64,000 bases of DNA from Pseudanabaena minima (GTDB taxonomy: Bacteria; Cyanobacteriota; Cyanobacteriia; Pseudanabaenales; Pseudanabaenaceae), in assembly GCF_051131155.1 (NCBI RefSeq), contig NZ_CP159508.1, positions 3,162,001-3,226,000 of the forward strand. The letters run 5' to 3'. A model generated the notes under the pieces. That model saw only the letters and a program-made list of their open reading frames with translations, did no database searches and was not told the DNA's origin. The position numbers and the translations under genes are program-made. Shown here in pieces: positions 7,889-17,140 of the stretch. Every line of letters starts with the position of its first letter. Positions within the stretch are counted from its first letter, which is position 1.

Positions 7889-9505
7889 TTGGATCGATTG
7901 TACCGATCGCGATTGCCTCAAGATAGCCTCACCACGCCTGAATTAGCTCAACGTCTTGCCGCAGTTAGTGCTGAGCTAAAGGAATCTATCTGCATATATA
8001 TCAATAGGCGCGGACAGGTGATCCGTGTGGCGATCGGGACACCTAATCAAACCAAAATCCCACCCCTTGAACTGCCTCGCTATGGTAGCGATCGCCTCAG
8101 TGGATTGCGCTGTATTTGTGCAAGTCCTGATGCGCTGCCACCCAATCCAACTGACTTAACGGCGATGTTGATGCAACGCCTTGATGCCTTAATAATTTTG
8201 CCAGTTAATCCCAAAGGCTATGCTGAGCGGGGATATTTGGCGCATTTATTACCAGCCAATGATACAGAACTGCCTGAACAGCAGAATGCTTGGCGGGTAT
8301 CAACACCGATGACCGTCGAGGCGCTATCCAAGCAAGATTTCTTAGAATTAGTAGAAGGGCTAGAAGAAGAATTTAGCCGCAACTTTGCAGGTCGAGCGAC
8401 TGATGATGATTGCGATCGCGTAGTGCTAGTCGGACTGATGCATCAAAAAGAAAAGTCTGACTCGATGCCCTTTACGATGATTGAACTTGGTCAACTCGTA
8501 GAAAGCGCAGGCGGCAAGGTGCTAGATGCACTCTGGCAAAAACGCGAACGTCCCCATCCTCAGACCGTTCTCGGTGAAGGCAAAGTATTAGAACTCGCGA
8601 TCGCCGCCCAAACTAAAGGCGCAAATCTGGTCGTATTTGATCGCGAACTCACAGCTTCCCAAACCCGCAATATTGAAAGAATGATCGGCTTACGAGTTAG
8701 CGATCGCACCGAAGTAATTCTTGATATTTTTGCTCAACGCGCCCAGTCATCGGAAGGGAAGTTACAAGTTGAGCTAGCTCAGCTAGAATATCGATTACCG
8801 CGATTAGCAGGGCATGGGCAGGCTCTCTCTAGACTCGGCGGCGGTATCGGTACACGCGGACCTGGTGAAACCAAGTTAGAAACCGATCGCCGTGTGATTC
8901 AGAAGCGCATCACCTTCCTTCAGCAGCAAGTTAATCATCTGCAAGCACAGCGATCGCGCATTCGCCAAAAACGAGTCGATCAAGAAGTCCCTACAGTCGC
9001 GATCGTAGGCTATACCAATGCAGGTAAATCAACCTTACTTAATGCCATGACCAAAGCCGAGGTCTATGCAGCTGACAAGTTGTTCGCCACCCTCGACCCC
9101 ACCACGCGCCGCCTTACGCTCACGGGTGAGGATGATCAAATGCATACGGTGCTACTCACCGACACCGTAGGATTCATTCACGAACTTCCCAAATCGCTGG
9201 TTGATGCCTTTCGTGCCACGCTTGAGGAAGTCTCAGAAGCCGATGTACTAGTGCATTTAGTGGATGCTTCTCATTCTGCTTGGGAAGATCAACTTAAGTC
9301 GGTAGATAAAATTCTCAAAGATATGCCGATCGCCGTTGGTCCAATCTTGTTAGTTTTCAATAAAATCGATGCTGTTGAAGATCCCAAGGCAATCTTAGAG
9401 AAATATCCTGAGGCGATCGCTATATCTGCGCTGAAACGCCAAGGCTTTGAGCAGATGAGTAAGTCTTTGCTCAAACTCATCGAATATGCGATCGGTAAGC
9501 TATAA
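7889..9505 (+). CDS. hflX: GTPase HflX
   Basis: Ribosome-associated GTPase of the Obg-HflX group, involved in rescuing stalled or heat-damaged ribosomes. The protein has an N-terminal HflX domain, the glycine-rich linker GGGIGTRGPGETKLE, and G1 GYTNAGKST, G3 DTVGFI and G4 NKID motifs. The open frame begins at 7826, and codons upstream of the TTG at 7889 read ETIYGKTQGLKAHQLKQL, which resembles the conserved cyanobacterial HflX N-terminus. No ATG, GTG or TTG precedes them, so the true start may be a rare ATC (7835) or ATT (7844). The TTG coordinate given here is the first standard start. A perfect AAA-loop hairpin follows four bases after the stop. Confidence 0.9.
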   Translation: MDRLYRSRLPQDSLTTPELAQRLAAVSAELKESICIYINRRGQVIRVAIGTPNQTKIPPLELPRYGSDRLSGLRCICASPDALPPNPTDLTAMLMQRLDALIILPVNPKGYAERGYLAHLLPANDTELPEQQNAWRVSTPMTVEALSKQDFLELVEGLEEEFSRNFAGRATDDDCDRVVLVGLMHQKEKSDSMPFTMIELGQLVESAGGKVLDALWQKRERPHPQTVLGEGKVLELAIAAQTKGANLVVFDRELTASQTRNIERMIGLRVSDRTEVILDIFAQRAQSSEGKLQVELAQLEYRLPRLAGHGQALSRLGGGIGTRGPGETKLETDRRVIQKRITFLQQQVNHLQAQRSRIRQKRVDQEVPTVAIVGYTNAGKSTLLNAMTKAEVYAADKLFATLDPTTRRLTLTGEDDQMHTVLLTDTVGFIHELPKSLVDAFRATLEEVSEADVLVHLVDASHSAWEDQLKSVDKILKDMPIAVGPILLVFNKIDAVEDPKAILEKYPEAIAISALKRQGFEQMSKSLLKLIEYAIGKL

Positions 9506-9508
9506 AAG

Positions 9509-9547
9509 TTGACAGAATGGCGGCGCAAAGCGCCGCCATTCTGTCAA
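9509..9547 (+). terminator. Terminator after hflX
   Basis: 18-bp perfect arms (TTGACAGAATGGCGGCGC) around an AAA triloop. Confidence 0.75.
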
Positions 9548-9631
9548 AGTACGTTAATTGTCGAACAAGCGATGCAATATGCCAAAATATAGTTAGTTAA
9601 CTACAAGCTTATATTTACAAGCTGATCGGCA

Positions 9632-10198
9632 ATGTCTGCAATTTCCATAAAAGTCCCCAAACAAAAACTCAAAAATCCACCACTGCAAGTCCATACCCTA
9701 GGCGATCGCGTATTACGCCAGCCAGCTAAGCGCATTAGCAAAGTCAACGACGAGATTCGTCAGACTATTGTGGAGATGCTCCAAACCATGTATAGCAATG
9801 ATGGCATCGGGCTGGCTGCACCACAGGTGGGGATTAACAAACAATTACTTGTCATTGATATTGAACTCAAGGATGAAAGTAAGCCGCCTTTAGTAATGAT
9901 CAATCCTGAAGTGAAGTCTTCGGGCGGTGATCTGGTTACTGGCGAAGAAGGCTGTTTGAGCATTCCTGAAGTATTTCTTGATGTTGTGCGTCCCGATCGC
10001 GTTGAAGTCTCTTATCGTGATGAAGATGGTAGACCGAAGCATCTTATTGCCGATGGATTGCTAGCCAGAGTGATTCAGCATGAAATGGATCACTTAAATG
10101 GTGTCTTGTTTGTCGATCGCGTTAAGAATCCGATCGCCCTCAATAAAGAATTAAGCGCCCACGGCTTTGCTACTAAGGATGTCCAAGCAATTAAGTAA
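9632..10198 (+). CDS. def: Peptide deformylase
   Basis: Removes the N-formyl group from nascent proteins. All three family motifs are present: GIGLAAPQVG (58-67), EEGCLS (105-110, metal ligand C108) and HEMDHLNG (150-157, metal ligands H150 and H154 with catalytic E151). At 188 residues it is the usual length with a slightly extended N-terminus. It is followed by a cupin gene in the same direction, separated by a hairpin. Confidence 0.96.
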   Translation: MSAISIKVPKQKLKNPPLQVHTLGDRVLRQPAKRISKVNDEIRQTIVEMLQTMYSNDGIGLAAPQVGINKQLLVIDIELKDESKPPLVMINPEVKSSGGDLVTGEEGCLSIPEVFLDVVRPDRVEVSYRDEDGRPKHLIADGLLARVIQHEMDHLNGVLFVDRVKNPIALNKELSAHGFATKDVQAIK

Positions 10199-10201
10199 TT
10201 C

Positions 10202-10226
10202 TAGGGCGGCACAAAGTGCCGCTCTA
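10202..10226 (+). terminator. Hairpin after def
   Basis: 11-bp arms (TAGGGCGGCAC) with one mismatch and an AAA loop. A GTG within it (10216) is in frame with the cupin gene but is unlikely to be the start. Confidence 0.6.
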
Positions 10227-10257
10227 TTGCTCAGAAAACTTATTTAAGATTGTTTCA

Positions 10258-10617
10258 ATGTTGATCCAAAAATTGCTGGATTGTCCAGAGTTCATCGCTG
10301 GCGATTCGACCATATTGCGCGAATTATTGCATCCTGACAAACAGGCGATTAACCTGCGTTATAGCCTAGCCCATGCCATTTTGCCTGTGGGCGAGACTTC
10401 GCAGCCACATTCCCTAACAACTTCTGAGGTGTATTACATTCTCAGTGGTCGCGGAGAAATGCACATTGATGAAGAGATTCGTGAGATCGAGTCTGGTGAT
10501 GCAGTGTATATTCCACCAGATGCAAAACAATTTCTCAAGAATATCGGTGATGAGCCAATTGTATTTATCTGTATCGTCGATCCAGCTTGGCGGAAAGAAG
10601 ACGAAACCATTTATTAA
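10258..10617 (+). CDS. Small cupin-domain protein
   Basis: A 119-residue single-domain cupin. Core motifs are visible: QPHSLTTSEVYYILSGRGEM (metal-site H and E positions) and a second strand set GDAVYIPPDAKQFLKNIG. Such proteins bind a metal and may be sugar isomerases, dioxygenases or binding proteins; the substrate cannot be told. I chose the ATG at 10258 because the longer frame starts at a GTG inside the preceding terminator stem. Its stop codon is the edge of a family A-like repeat. Confidence 0.8.
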   Translation: MLIQKLLDCPEFIAGDSTILRELLHPDKQAINLRYSLAHAILPVGETSQPHSLTTSEVYYILSGRGEMHIDEEIREIESGDAVYIPPDAKQFLKNIGDEPIVFICIVDPAWRKEDETIY

Positions 10618-10757
10618 CTGACGATACGTAGAACAAAGATCGTCATCATGTTTCCAAGTCATCTTAAAAGAGGATTTGGAGACCAAATCCCTACATATTT
10701 GTATAGGTAGGGGCTTGGTCTCCAAGCCCCAATCTCAGCGTTTCATGTAACATCAGT
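10617..10757. mobile_element. Divergent family A MITE-like element
   Basis: Terminal inverted repeats ACTGACGATACGTAGAA and TTTCATGTAACATCAGT match the family A ends imperfectly. The interior is different: GGATTTGGAGACCAAATCC and a GTAGGGGCTTGGTCTCC stem. It starts on the last base of the cupin stop codon and runs into the next hairpin. Confidence 0.5.
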
Positions 10758-10798
10758 AAATAAAATCAGCCATGCAAAGCATGGCTGATTTTATTTAC
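10756..10798 (-). terminator. Terminator of the FAD oxidoreductase gene
   Basis: 20-bp perfect arms (GTAAATAAAATCAGCCATGC) around AAA. The right arm contains the stop codon and the last codons of the minus-strand gene. Confidence 0.75.
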
Positions 10799-12849
10799 CA
10801 AATTTTCCAATCACTCCAATTGAGATTAAAAATAGAAGTGTCTGGGAACGCGATCGCATTATTATTTTTCACTAGCATCTGTTGTAATTGCAAAAGCTTA
10901 GGACTTACTCTCGGTAAATCTTCAACTAGTTGATAGGGAAGCATCCCTTCAGACAGTGCAAAGGATGCAGTCGTTGCAGCAGCGGCTCCCACTGACCACT
11001 CGTAGGAATGGACACGATAACCTGCGGCAACGATATAACTAAAGGCGATATTCTTCCCAGATACGATCAGATTATCGACTTTTTGAGGAATTAGCGATCG
11101 CAACGGAATTTGTCCTGGGAACGCTGGTCCATGACCATTACGAACTCCTGCTCTTTCCGTATTGCCAGCTTTTTCGACGGGATATTCGCTCAGGCAAGGA
11201 TGAAAGTCGAGATAGTACTGAGCAATACCGATCGCATCAGGATAAATCGTAGAACGGGTGCGGCGGGAAATCTTTTGCGGCTCAGTATTATTTCTAATGG
11301 CACTAGCTGACTCTACACCTGCTAGAGCTTTCCATAAACTGCGATAGGTTTGCTCAGAGAGATTTTGGCGATAGGTTTCAGTACTAAAATCTACTTGTGA
11401 TACATCGATTTCAGACATGCTGAAGCCTTCAGGATAACCATAGGATGGACGACCGATGATTCTACGGGACTCACGAATGTAGGGGTATTTGGACAGTCCA
11501 TGCGAAGTTCCCATTGGCGAATCGAAGCCAGTCAGCAAACGATGATTAGGGAAAGGCTTTTTCCAATCAGTTTTTTGTTGTGAGTCGGTTGTACCTGCGA
11601 CCAACCAATAATAAAAACCGAGGGCAATTTCTTCACCACTTTTGAGGGTTTCCGTTCTTAAACCTCCCATCCATCCATTTGGCTCCAACTGTCCCGATCG
11701 CAATAATTGCTCACGCGAATAAATGAGATTATCTTTGTTAGTCCCTGGACGATAATCATTACCCCAAACCCAGTTCTGCATGGAGATATCGCATGCTTTC
11801 ATAGGCGAAACCCCAAAGGCATTCTTTTTCGGGTTTTCAGTGGCAGCGCTCCAAATACGGCGATAGGTAAAGATCGTATCAAAGTTAGCCAGATTGGGCT
11901 TAGGGTCGGAGCCGTAATAGGGCAAGTAGCGATCATAGAAACTCGGCTTTTGCTGGGGTTGCGCTTCGGCAGTTTGCTCCATTGCAAAGGTGTAGGTAAA
12001 GCCTTGCGTACAGTATGGATCATTCTCGGTGACGGGCGATGATGGATTGAGATGCGATCGCGGATCGAGACCCAAACGATATGGAACATCGGCTAAAGCG
12101 ATAATTTCTCCTGTTTCCGTCGAGTCAATCACAAACCAATCAGTAGGACGCTTTTCAGTACTGGCAAGCGGAATGAACCGAATAATTTGTTTGTTTAATC
12201 GCGATGAATTTTCGTAGCGATAAGCATCTTCAATGATTGATGAAAGTGTTTCAGTATTTAGCGGCGGCGTATTGGGTGCGGGACTATGTTGTATTGCGAT
12301 CGCGCCATCAATCAGTTTCCCGTCAGGACTCATTTCCAGCTTTTTAATTACTGTATTCGGGAACCATTTCAATTTGCCATTCCCCTTCTGCGCTGCTTCC
12401 TGCAACATTCCCACTAATATTTGCTGAGCAGTATTGGGAATGAAACAAGACACACTTACCCAACAATCTCCCGCGTTCAATTTGCCATAGTTCTGCTCAA
12501 TCCTCTTCCGAAATTCGGTGTAACCTTGGGGAAAGAACCAGAGATTGCGCTGTTTTTTTGCTTCATCTAAAGCCGATGTACCTTGAGCAGTTATCTGTCC
12601 ACCGACCCAATCCGTAATCTCGGTCATGCAAACAGTTCGTCCTGCTAGCAATCCTTCATAGGCTGTAGCTGTTCCTGCGACACCACCACCCACGATCAGA
12701 ATTTCACATTCTTCGCTACGATCTGGGGCTTTAGGAGTAGATGGCTGTGCGATCGCCTGATCAGTAAGTGCTGCTGCTAAAGAGATTGAGCCAATCGCAA
12801 AGATAAAGATCCGAACTGTAGAAGCAAGATTTTGCAATGATTTTGACAT
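10795..12849 (-). CDS. Exported FAD-dependent oxidoreductase
   Basis: A large flavoprotein (684 aa from this start) of the FAD_oxidored type. After a signal peptide (hydrophobic IFIFAIGSISLAAALT, then AIAQPS), a Rossmann FAD-binding motif EILIVGGGVAGTATA appears, followed by WVGGQITAQG and the C-terminal FAD contact NLIVSGKNIAFSY. The substrate is unknown; relatives are often annotated xanthan-lyase-like or simply FAD-dependent oxidoreductase. I took the ATG at 12849 over the first in-frame start at 12873 because the signal peptide reads better from MSKSLQ. No redox partner lies next to it. Confidence 0.82.
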   Translation of the reverse strand: MSKSLQNLASTVRIFIFAIGSISLAAALTDQAIAQPSTPKAPDRSEECEILIVGGGVAGTATAYEGLLAGRTVCMTEITDWVGGQITAQGTSALDEAKKQRNLWFFPQGYTEFRKRIEQNYGKLNAGDCWVSVSCFIPNTAQQILVGMLQEAAQKGNGKLKWFPNTVIKKLEMSPDGKLIDGAIAIQHSPAPNTPPLNTETLSSIIEDAYRYENSSRLNKQIIRFIPLASTEKRPTDWFVIDSTETGEIIALADVPYRLGLDPRSHLNPSSPVTENDPYCTQGFTYTFAMEQTAEAQPQQKPSFYDRYLPYYGSDPKPNLANFDTIFTYRRIWSAATENPKKNAFGVSPMKACDISMQNWVWGNDYRPGTNKDNLIYSREQLLRSGQLEPNGWMGGLRTETLKSGEEIALGFYYWLVAGTTDSQQKTDWKKPFPNHRLLTGFDSPMGTSHGLSKYPYIRESRRIIGRPSYGYPEGFSMSEIDVSQVDFSTETYRQNLSEQTYRSLWKALAGVESASAIRNNTEPQKISRRTRSTIYPDAIGIAQYYLDFHPCLSEYPVEKAGNTERAGVRNGHGPAFPGQIPLRSLIPQKVDNLIVSGKNIAFSYIVAAGYRVHSYEWSVGAAAATTASFALSEGMLPYQLVEDLPRVSPKLLQLQQMLVKNNNAIAFPDTSIFNLNWSDWKIW

Positions 12850-12900
12850 GTGTTTTTGGGTCACTGATATCATCTGAAATTAGCATTGAACATTTTTAAG

Positions 12901-13320
12901 TCAATTATCTCCATAACTAGTTACCCCAGTGTAGATGTAGCTATAAAGTGCTACTAGAGCAAGCATTATGGCAATTACGATCAGCCATCTTTGTAAATAA
13001 CGTGGTGCTTTTGATAAGATTTTTTCTCCAACGAGTTTACCAATAAGTCCTCCTATTAAAGATCCATATAAAGGCATTTGGATAAATATTGTATACCAGT
13101 TGCCCTTGGCATTTGCTCCATGCCCCAAATTCCATAAAGCCCCTAGAATACCTGTAGCGCATAAAGCACCCAAAACTTCTCCAAAACATTCTAAATTTCG
13201 ATTGTTGGGGAATTTAAATGATCGATTATTTACAAAGTTAATAATTAGAGTCAAACAGAAAAGAATTAATAATCCTGTAATTAGATAGAAAAAAATAGAG
13301 AGAATCGCAAAACTAAACAT
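12901..13320 (-). CDS. Hypothetical small membrane protein
   Basis: A 139-residue protein with three or four predicted membrane segments: LSIFFYLITGLLILFCLTLI near the N-terminus, a glycine-rich GALCATGILGALW, GSLIGGLIGKLVG, and LIVIAIMLALVALYSY near the C-terminus. I do not recognise a family. It lies upstream of, and in the same direction as, the FAD oxidoreductase (51-bp gap) and diverges from phoX. Confidence 0.65.
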   Translation of the reverse strand: MFSFAILSIFFYLITGLLILFCLTLIINFVNNRSFKFPNNRNLECFGEVLGALCATGILGALWNLGHGANAKGNWYTIFIQMPLYGSLIGGLIGKLVGEKILSKAPRYLQRWLIVIAIMLALVALYSYIYTGVTSYGDN

Positions 13321-13384
13321 AGTTAACCTACCCTACAACAAATTTGCAGACCGAGCGAAGTTTCGATCCATTCAATCTCGCTAG

Positions 13385-13423
13385 AATTTTTGATGGCTTG
13401 GCAAAGCCAAGCCATCAAAAATT
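13385..13423. repeat. Triloop palindrome upstream of phoX
   Basis: 18-bp perfect arms (AATTTTTGATGGCTTGGC) around AAA. It lies between two divergent genes, where a terminator is not expected, and immediately precedes the Pho box. Confidence 0.7.
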
Positions 13424-13428
13424 GCTTC

Positions 13429-13458
13429 CTTATCCATAGTTTTACCTTGCCTTAAACT
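13429..13458 (+). promoter_or_regulatory. Candidate Pho box (three 8-bp direct repeats)
   Basis: CTTATCCA, TTTTACCT and CTTAAACT are spaced by exactly 3 bp each. Each matches the cyanobacterial PHO box unit (PyTTAAPyPy(T/A)) at seven of eight positions. It lies 66 bp before the phoX start codon, the right place for PhoB/SphR activation during phosphate starvation. Confidence 0.7.
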
Positions 13459-13524
13459 CATAACGCTAAAGTTAGAACTATCGTCAATCCTCACGAAACT
13501 AACTTTAGAAAGCTATCAAAAAAC

Positions 13525-15759
13525 ATGACCATTAAACGTAGAGATTTCCTAACTTTTATAGGTGGAATTGGCGGAGCAATGTTATTTGACGTAGGATCTC
13601 GAGATCGCTCAGCCTCCAAATTTTCGATGCCTTTTATGGGGGCTGAAGGAAACAGTGAAGCTCTAGCCGCAACATCGTCTTCACAGTTAAACTTTAAACC
13701 GATTAAAGGTCCAATACCATTAGTAACGGATGCGATCGCTCCGTCAAAACAGAGTCAATTTTATAGAACTTTTGAAGTAGCTGATGATCTAGTTTTACCT
13801 GAAGGATTTGTCTATGATGTCATTGCTGCATGGGGCGACCCAGTTGGTGACTCGCGCTTTGGCTATAACAATGACTATTTATCTCTTATTGAAACAAGTG
13901 CAAATGAAGGTTATCTAACTGTCAATTTTGAATATATTAGTAGTATTCCTTGGGAGCAGTCCTACGCAAAAGTTATTGGCAAAAATTTACCATTTGATGA
14001 AGTTGACTCAGCCCTTAAAGCTCTCGGTACTAAGGATATCGATGCATGGTCTTTAGCCGCAAGTGATCCTCTCAAAGCCAAAATTGAATTGATCTCTAAA
14101 GAAGCACTGATTGATTTGGGAATTGGTGTAATTTCAGTACGTCGAACCTCTGAAGGTAAATGGGTGCGGACAAATTCCAAAGCCGATCGCCGCATTACTG
14201 GTATCTCAGGTTTAGATGATGGTCGCTATCTCAAGACAACAGGTCCCGCTACCATAATTTTTCGGAAAGAGAAGGGTTTAGGCTATACCGATAAAATCGG
14301 CGATCGCATTATTGGGACATTCAACAATTGTGCGGGTGGTACAACCCCTTGGGGAACTGTATTCAGTGCAGAAGAGAACTTTCAAGATTTTGTACCAGAA
14401 CCAGTAATGCCTGATGGAACTTCCCTCGATCCGAGCAAAAAGAAATTCATTAAAGACAATGGTGATCTCAATGGTGTCGCCAATGTGTTGGGCTTAGCAG
14501 GTAACAAATACGGCTGGATGGTAGAGATTGACCCTGCTAATCCTGAGGATTATGGCACAAAGCACACTTGGCTAGGTCGCTATCGCCATGAAGCGGTAGG
14601 CATTCGCGCCGAAGCTGACAAGCCCCTAGTATTTTATTCGGGTTGCGATCGCCGTGGTGGACACCTTTACAAATTTGTTAGCAAAGGGATTGTCACCAAT
14701 CCTCAAGACAAGAGGAATTCTCAACTCTTGGAATCAGGAATGCTCTATGCGGCTAAGTTTAATGCTGATGGTTCAGGTAGCTGGATTGCTCTAGAGCCCT
14801 CTACCCCAATTAATCCCCATAGCCTAGATGTCCTTGCTGGGAAAATGTTGCCTCTTCCCCAAAGACCCGCAGGTGGGATTTTCCGAGCAACTAAAGAAGA
14901 GGAGATTTCGGAGTTTAAGTCCAAGTTTAAAACTTTGGGTGATTTGTATGTAGGTAGCGATCGGGAAAAGCAAGGCGCAATATTGATCGATGCTCACTAT
15001 GCGGCTAATGCTATTGGTGCAACCTGTGCCGCACGTCCTGAAGACACTAAAGTAGCCACCGATGGTTCTTTATTTATTGCTTTTACTTCAGGTGCTGCTA
15101 GTGATAGCGATGGTAGTCCAGATTTGAGAATCTTTAAAGGTGCTGATGGCAAAGCTTATGAATATGGCTGGATCATGCGTTTAAATGAGCAGGAAAATCA
15201 ACCCAATGCAATGAACTTCCAATGGTCAATGATTGCTACAGGTGGCGAACCTGCGGAAGGTGGTCTAGGTTTTGCCAATCCTGATAACTTAGCGATTGAT
15301 CGCAGTGGACATCTCTGGATGGTTACCGACATAGGCACTGACAAGTACAATCTCGCGATTCCTAGCCGCAAGGACAAATTTGGAAAATCTGTTAGTCAAT
15401 CAGACTTACGCGGACTTTATGGTAACAGTTCTATCTGGTTTTTACCAACATCTGGTGCGGATATTGGTAAGGCTTTTCTATTTGGATTTGGTCCAATGGA
15501 ATGTGAAACCACTGGGCCATTTTTCTCCAGTGATCAGCAGACTTTATTCCTGTCAGTACAGCACCCTGGGGAAGTTAGAGGTACTCGCAAAGATATGACC
15601 TCTGAATCTCGTCAGTTTGCGATGCGAACCACAGATGGCAGAGAGTTTATGCAAACTCGGAAAGTTCCCATCGGCTCTAACTGGCCCTCCCTCAAGCCCA
15701 ATGATTCACCAAAACCAGCAGTAGTTGCCATTCGCAAAATTAGCAATAGCTCGATCTAA
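13525..15759 (+). CDS. phoX: PhoX-family alkaline phosphatase, Tat-exported
   Basis: A DUF839/PhoX protein (744 aa), a calcium/iron-dependent phosphatase that frees phosphate from organic esters outside the cytoplasm. The N-terminus has a twin-arginine signal (KRRDFLTFIGG, residues 4-14). Family features include GTFNNCAGGTTPWGTVFSAE, YKFVSKG and DNLAIDRSGHLWMVTD. The upstream Pho box supports phosphate-starvation control. The gene is alone in its transcription unit and is followed by a terminator and a family B repeat. Confidence 0.9.
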   Translation: MTIKRRDFLTFIGGIGGAMLFDVGSRDRSASKFSMPFMGAEGNSEALAATSSSQLNFKPIKGPIPLVTDAIAPSKQSQFYRTFEVADDLVLPEGFVYDVIAAWGDPVGDSRFGYNNDYLSLIETSANEGYLTVNFEYISSIPWEQSYAKVIGKNLPFDEVDSALKALGTKDIDAWSLAASDPLKAKIELISKEALIDLGIGVISVRRTSEGKWVRTNSKADRRITGISGLDDGRYLKTTGPATIIFRKEKGLGYTDKIGDRIIGTFNNCAGGTTPWGTVFSAEENFQDFVPEPVMPDGTSLDPSKKKFIKDNGDLNGVANVLGLAGNKYGWMVEIDPANPEDYGTKHTWLGRYRHEAVGIRAEADKPLVFYSGCDRRGGHLYKFVSKGIVTNPQDKRNSQLLESGMLYAAKFNADGSGSWIALEPSTPINPHSLDVLAGKMLPLPQRPAGGIFRATKEEEISEFKSKFKTLGDLYVGSDREKQGAILIDAHYAANAIGATCAARPEDTKVATDGSLFIAFTSGAASDSDGSPDLRIFKGADGKAYEYGWIMRLNEQENQPNAMNFQWSMIATGGEPAEGGLGFANPDNLAIDRSGHLWMVTDIGTDKYNLAIPSRKDKFGKSVSQSDLRGLYGNSSIWFLPTSGADIGKAFLFGFGPMECETTGPFFSSDQQTLFLSVQHPGEVRGTRKDMTSESRQFAMRTTDGREFMQTRKVPIGSNWPSLKPNDSPKPAVVAIRKISNSSI

Positions 15760-15763
15760 CACC

Positions 15764-15796
15764 AAAGCAGAAAACGGCATAGTCGTTTTCTGCTTT
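15764..15796 (+). terminator. Terminator after phoX
   Basis: AAAGCAGAAAACG pairs with CGTTTTCTGCTTT around a 7-base loop. The sequence around it resembles the left half of repeat family C. Confidence 0.7.
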
Positions 15797-15912
15797 TATA
15801 GCTATAGTCACCTGTATGAGAACAAATCAAAAACCCAATAGTGTGAGGCGGCGCTTCGCGCCGCCTCACACTATTGGGTTTTTATGTCCTAACAAGCATG
15901 GCGATAGCTATA
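15797..15912. mobile_element. MITE-like element family B, copy 1
   Basis: Ends TATAGCTATAG...CACC and GGCGATAGCTATA enclose a 26-bp perfect palindrome (15829-15883) with a TTC loop and a GGCGGCGC core. Related copies lie on either side of pyrR (46780-46894, 47484-47588). Confidence 0.6.
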
Positions 15913-15938
15913 AAACTAACGTGCATAGACGTGAACCC

Positions 15939-16901
15939 TTAATACAAATTAGCAACATAAGAGGCATAGCCGTTATACATTTGCGTAGCATAGCGATCGC
16001 CTGTACCTAGCATCTTTTCGCTAGCCTGAGACCAACGGGGATGGGGAATATTTGGATTGACGTTAGCAAGAAAATCATATTCTTGGGGAATACGTGTATT
16101 CCAAAATGTAGCTGGTTGGCGATCGCTAAATTCAATATTGACTATTGATTTAATGCTTTTATAGCCATATTTCCAAGGCAAAACTAATCGAATCGGAGCG
16201 CCATGTTGTTTGGGCAGCTCATGTCCATATATACCCACAGCCATAAAAGCAAGATCATTCATCGCTTCCTTAATTGTTAGCCCTTCGGTATAAGGCCAAG
16301 GCTCGCTCTGCAAGATTTGTCTCCTTGCCTGCTCTGGACGAAAGAAAGTTGTAAATTTAACATGGGTTGCATTAGCCTTTGGTTCCACTAATTCAATTAA
16401 TCGCTTGAGAGGGAACCCAGTCCAAGGAACTGCCATTGCCCATGCTTCTACGCAACGATGGCGATAGAGTCTTTCTTCGATAGGCATTTTGGCAATCAAA
16501 TCCTCGATCGCAAATTTTTGGGGATTTGTGACTAGGCCAGATACTTCCACAGTCCAAGGATGCGGTTGAAACTTCCCCACTTTCTCCCATACATCTTTAT
16601 CTCCACTAAATTCATAAAAATTAGTGTAAACAGCAGCGCTATATTCATCGGTAATTGGGCGATCAAGGGTAAAAGCAAGATTGCGAGAAGTGGTAATTAC
16701 TTTTAAGCGATCGTCTAGTAGTTTTTGTTTGACAATGGCTTTTTTCTCTTCGATAGTTTGACAGCCAGCTAATAATCCCATAATGCTTAGGCTACCTAAT
16801 CCAGCTTTCTTCATAAATCTCCGCCGATTTAGATAAACTGATTCTGAGGTTGCTTGACTTTCAGGCAGAAACCAATCTGGAAGAATCTTGATCAAAGTCA
16901 T
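15939..16901 (-). CDS. msrP: Protein-methionine-sulfoxide reductase catalytic subunit MsrP
   Basis: A molybdenum-cofactor enzyme (about 320 aa) that repairs oxidised methionines in exported proteins. It has a Tat signal (NRRRFMKKAGLG, then a hydrophobic stretch and AGC) and the Mo-ligand cysteine in YRHRCVEAW (C150 from this start). The sulfite-oxidase-fold segments VKFTTFFRPEQ and GAPIRLVLPWKYGYKS are also present. The ATG at 16901 is preferred to the TTG four codons upstream. No MsrQ haem membrane partner gene adjoins it. Confidence 0.92.
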   Translation of the reverse strand: MTLIKILPDWFLPESQATSESVYLNRRRFMKKAGLGSLSIMGLLAGCQTIEEKKAIVKQKLLDDRLKVITTSRNLAFTLDRPITDEYSAAVYTNFYEFSGDKDVWEKVGKFQPHPWTVEVSGLVTNPQKFAIEDLIAKMPIEERLYRHRCVEAWAMAVPWTGFPLKRLIELVEPKANATHVKFTTFFRPEQARRQILQSEPWPYTEGLTIKEAMNDLAFMAVGIYGHELPKQHGAPIRLVLPWKYGYKSIKSIVNIEFSDRQPATFWNTRIPQEYDFLANVNPNIPHPRWSQASEKMLGTGDRYATQMYNGYASYVANLY

Positions 16902-17140
16902 AAGAACATTCAACTATTTTAGAGCCTACAACTATAGTAGACCGATCCCCAACCAAGATGAGTGACTAAGGGATTAAAACTATTGCTGGTACTCACTTCA
17001 TAAATTGCGATCGCGACAAGTGCCAATGCGATCGTCTAATTCATCGGTCTGATATGCTGCATTTTGCCAAAATTTTAAGCTAATCTGAAAACGATATACT
17101 TAAATGCATCGTACACAAAAATGTTGCTGACTACTTGACT

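Noticed and set aside
10216..10257. Upstream GTG start for the cupin gene
   Set aside because: It lies inside the def terminator stem, and the cupin domain fits the ATG at 10258.
10795..12873. Several open frames of 60-110 codons on the plus strand opposite the FAD oxidoreductase
   Set aside because: They are antisense shadows: no family pattern, no ribosome-binding context and complete overlap with a well-supported gene.
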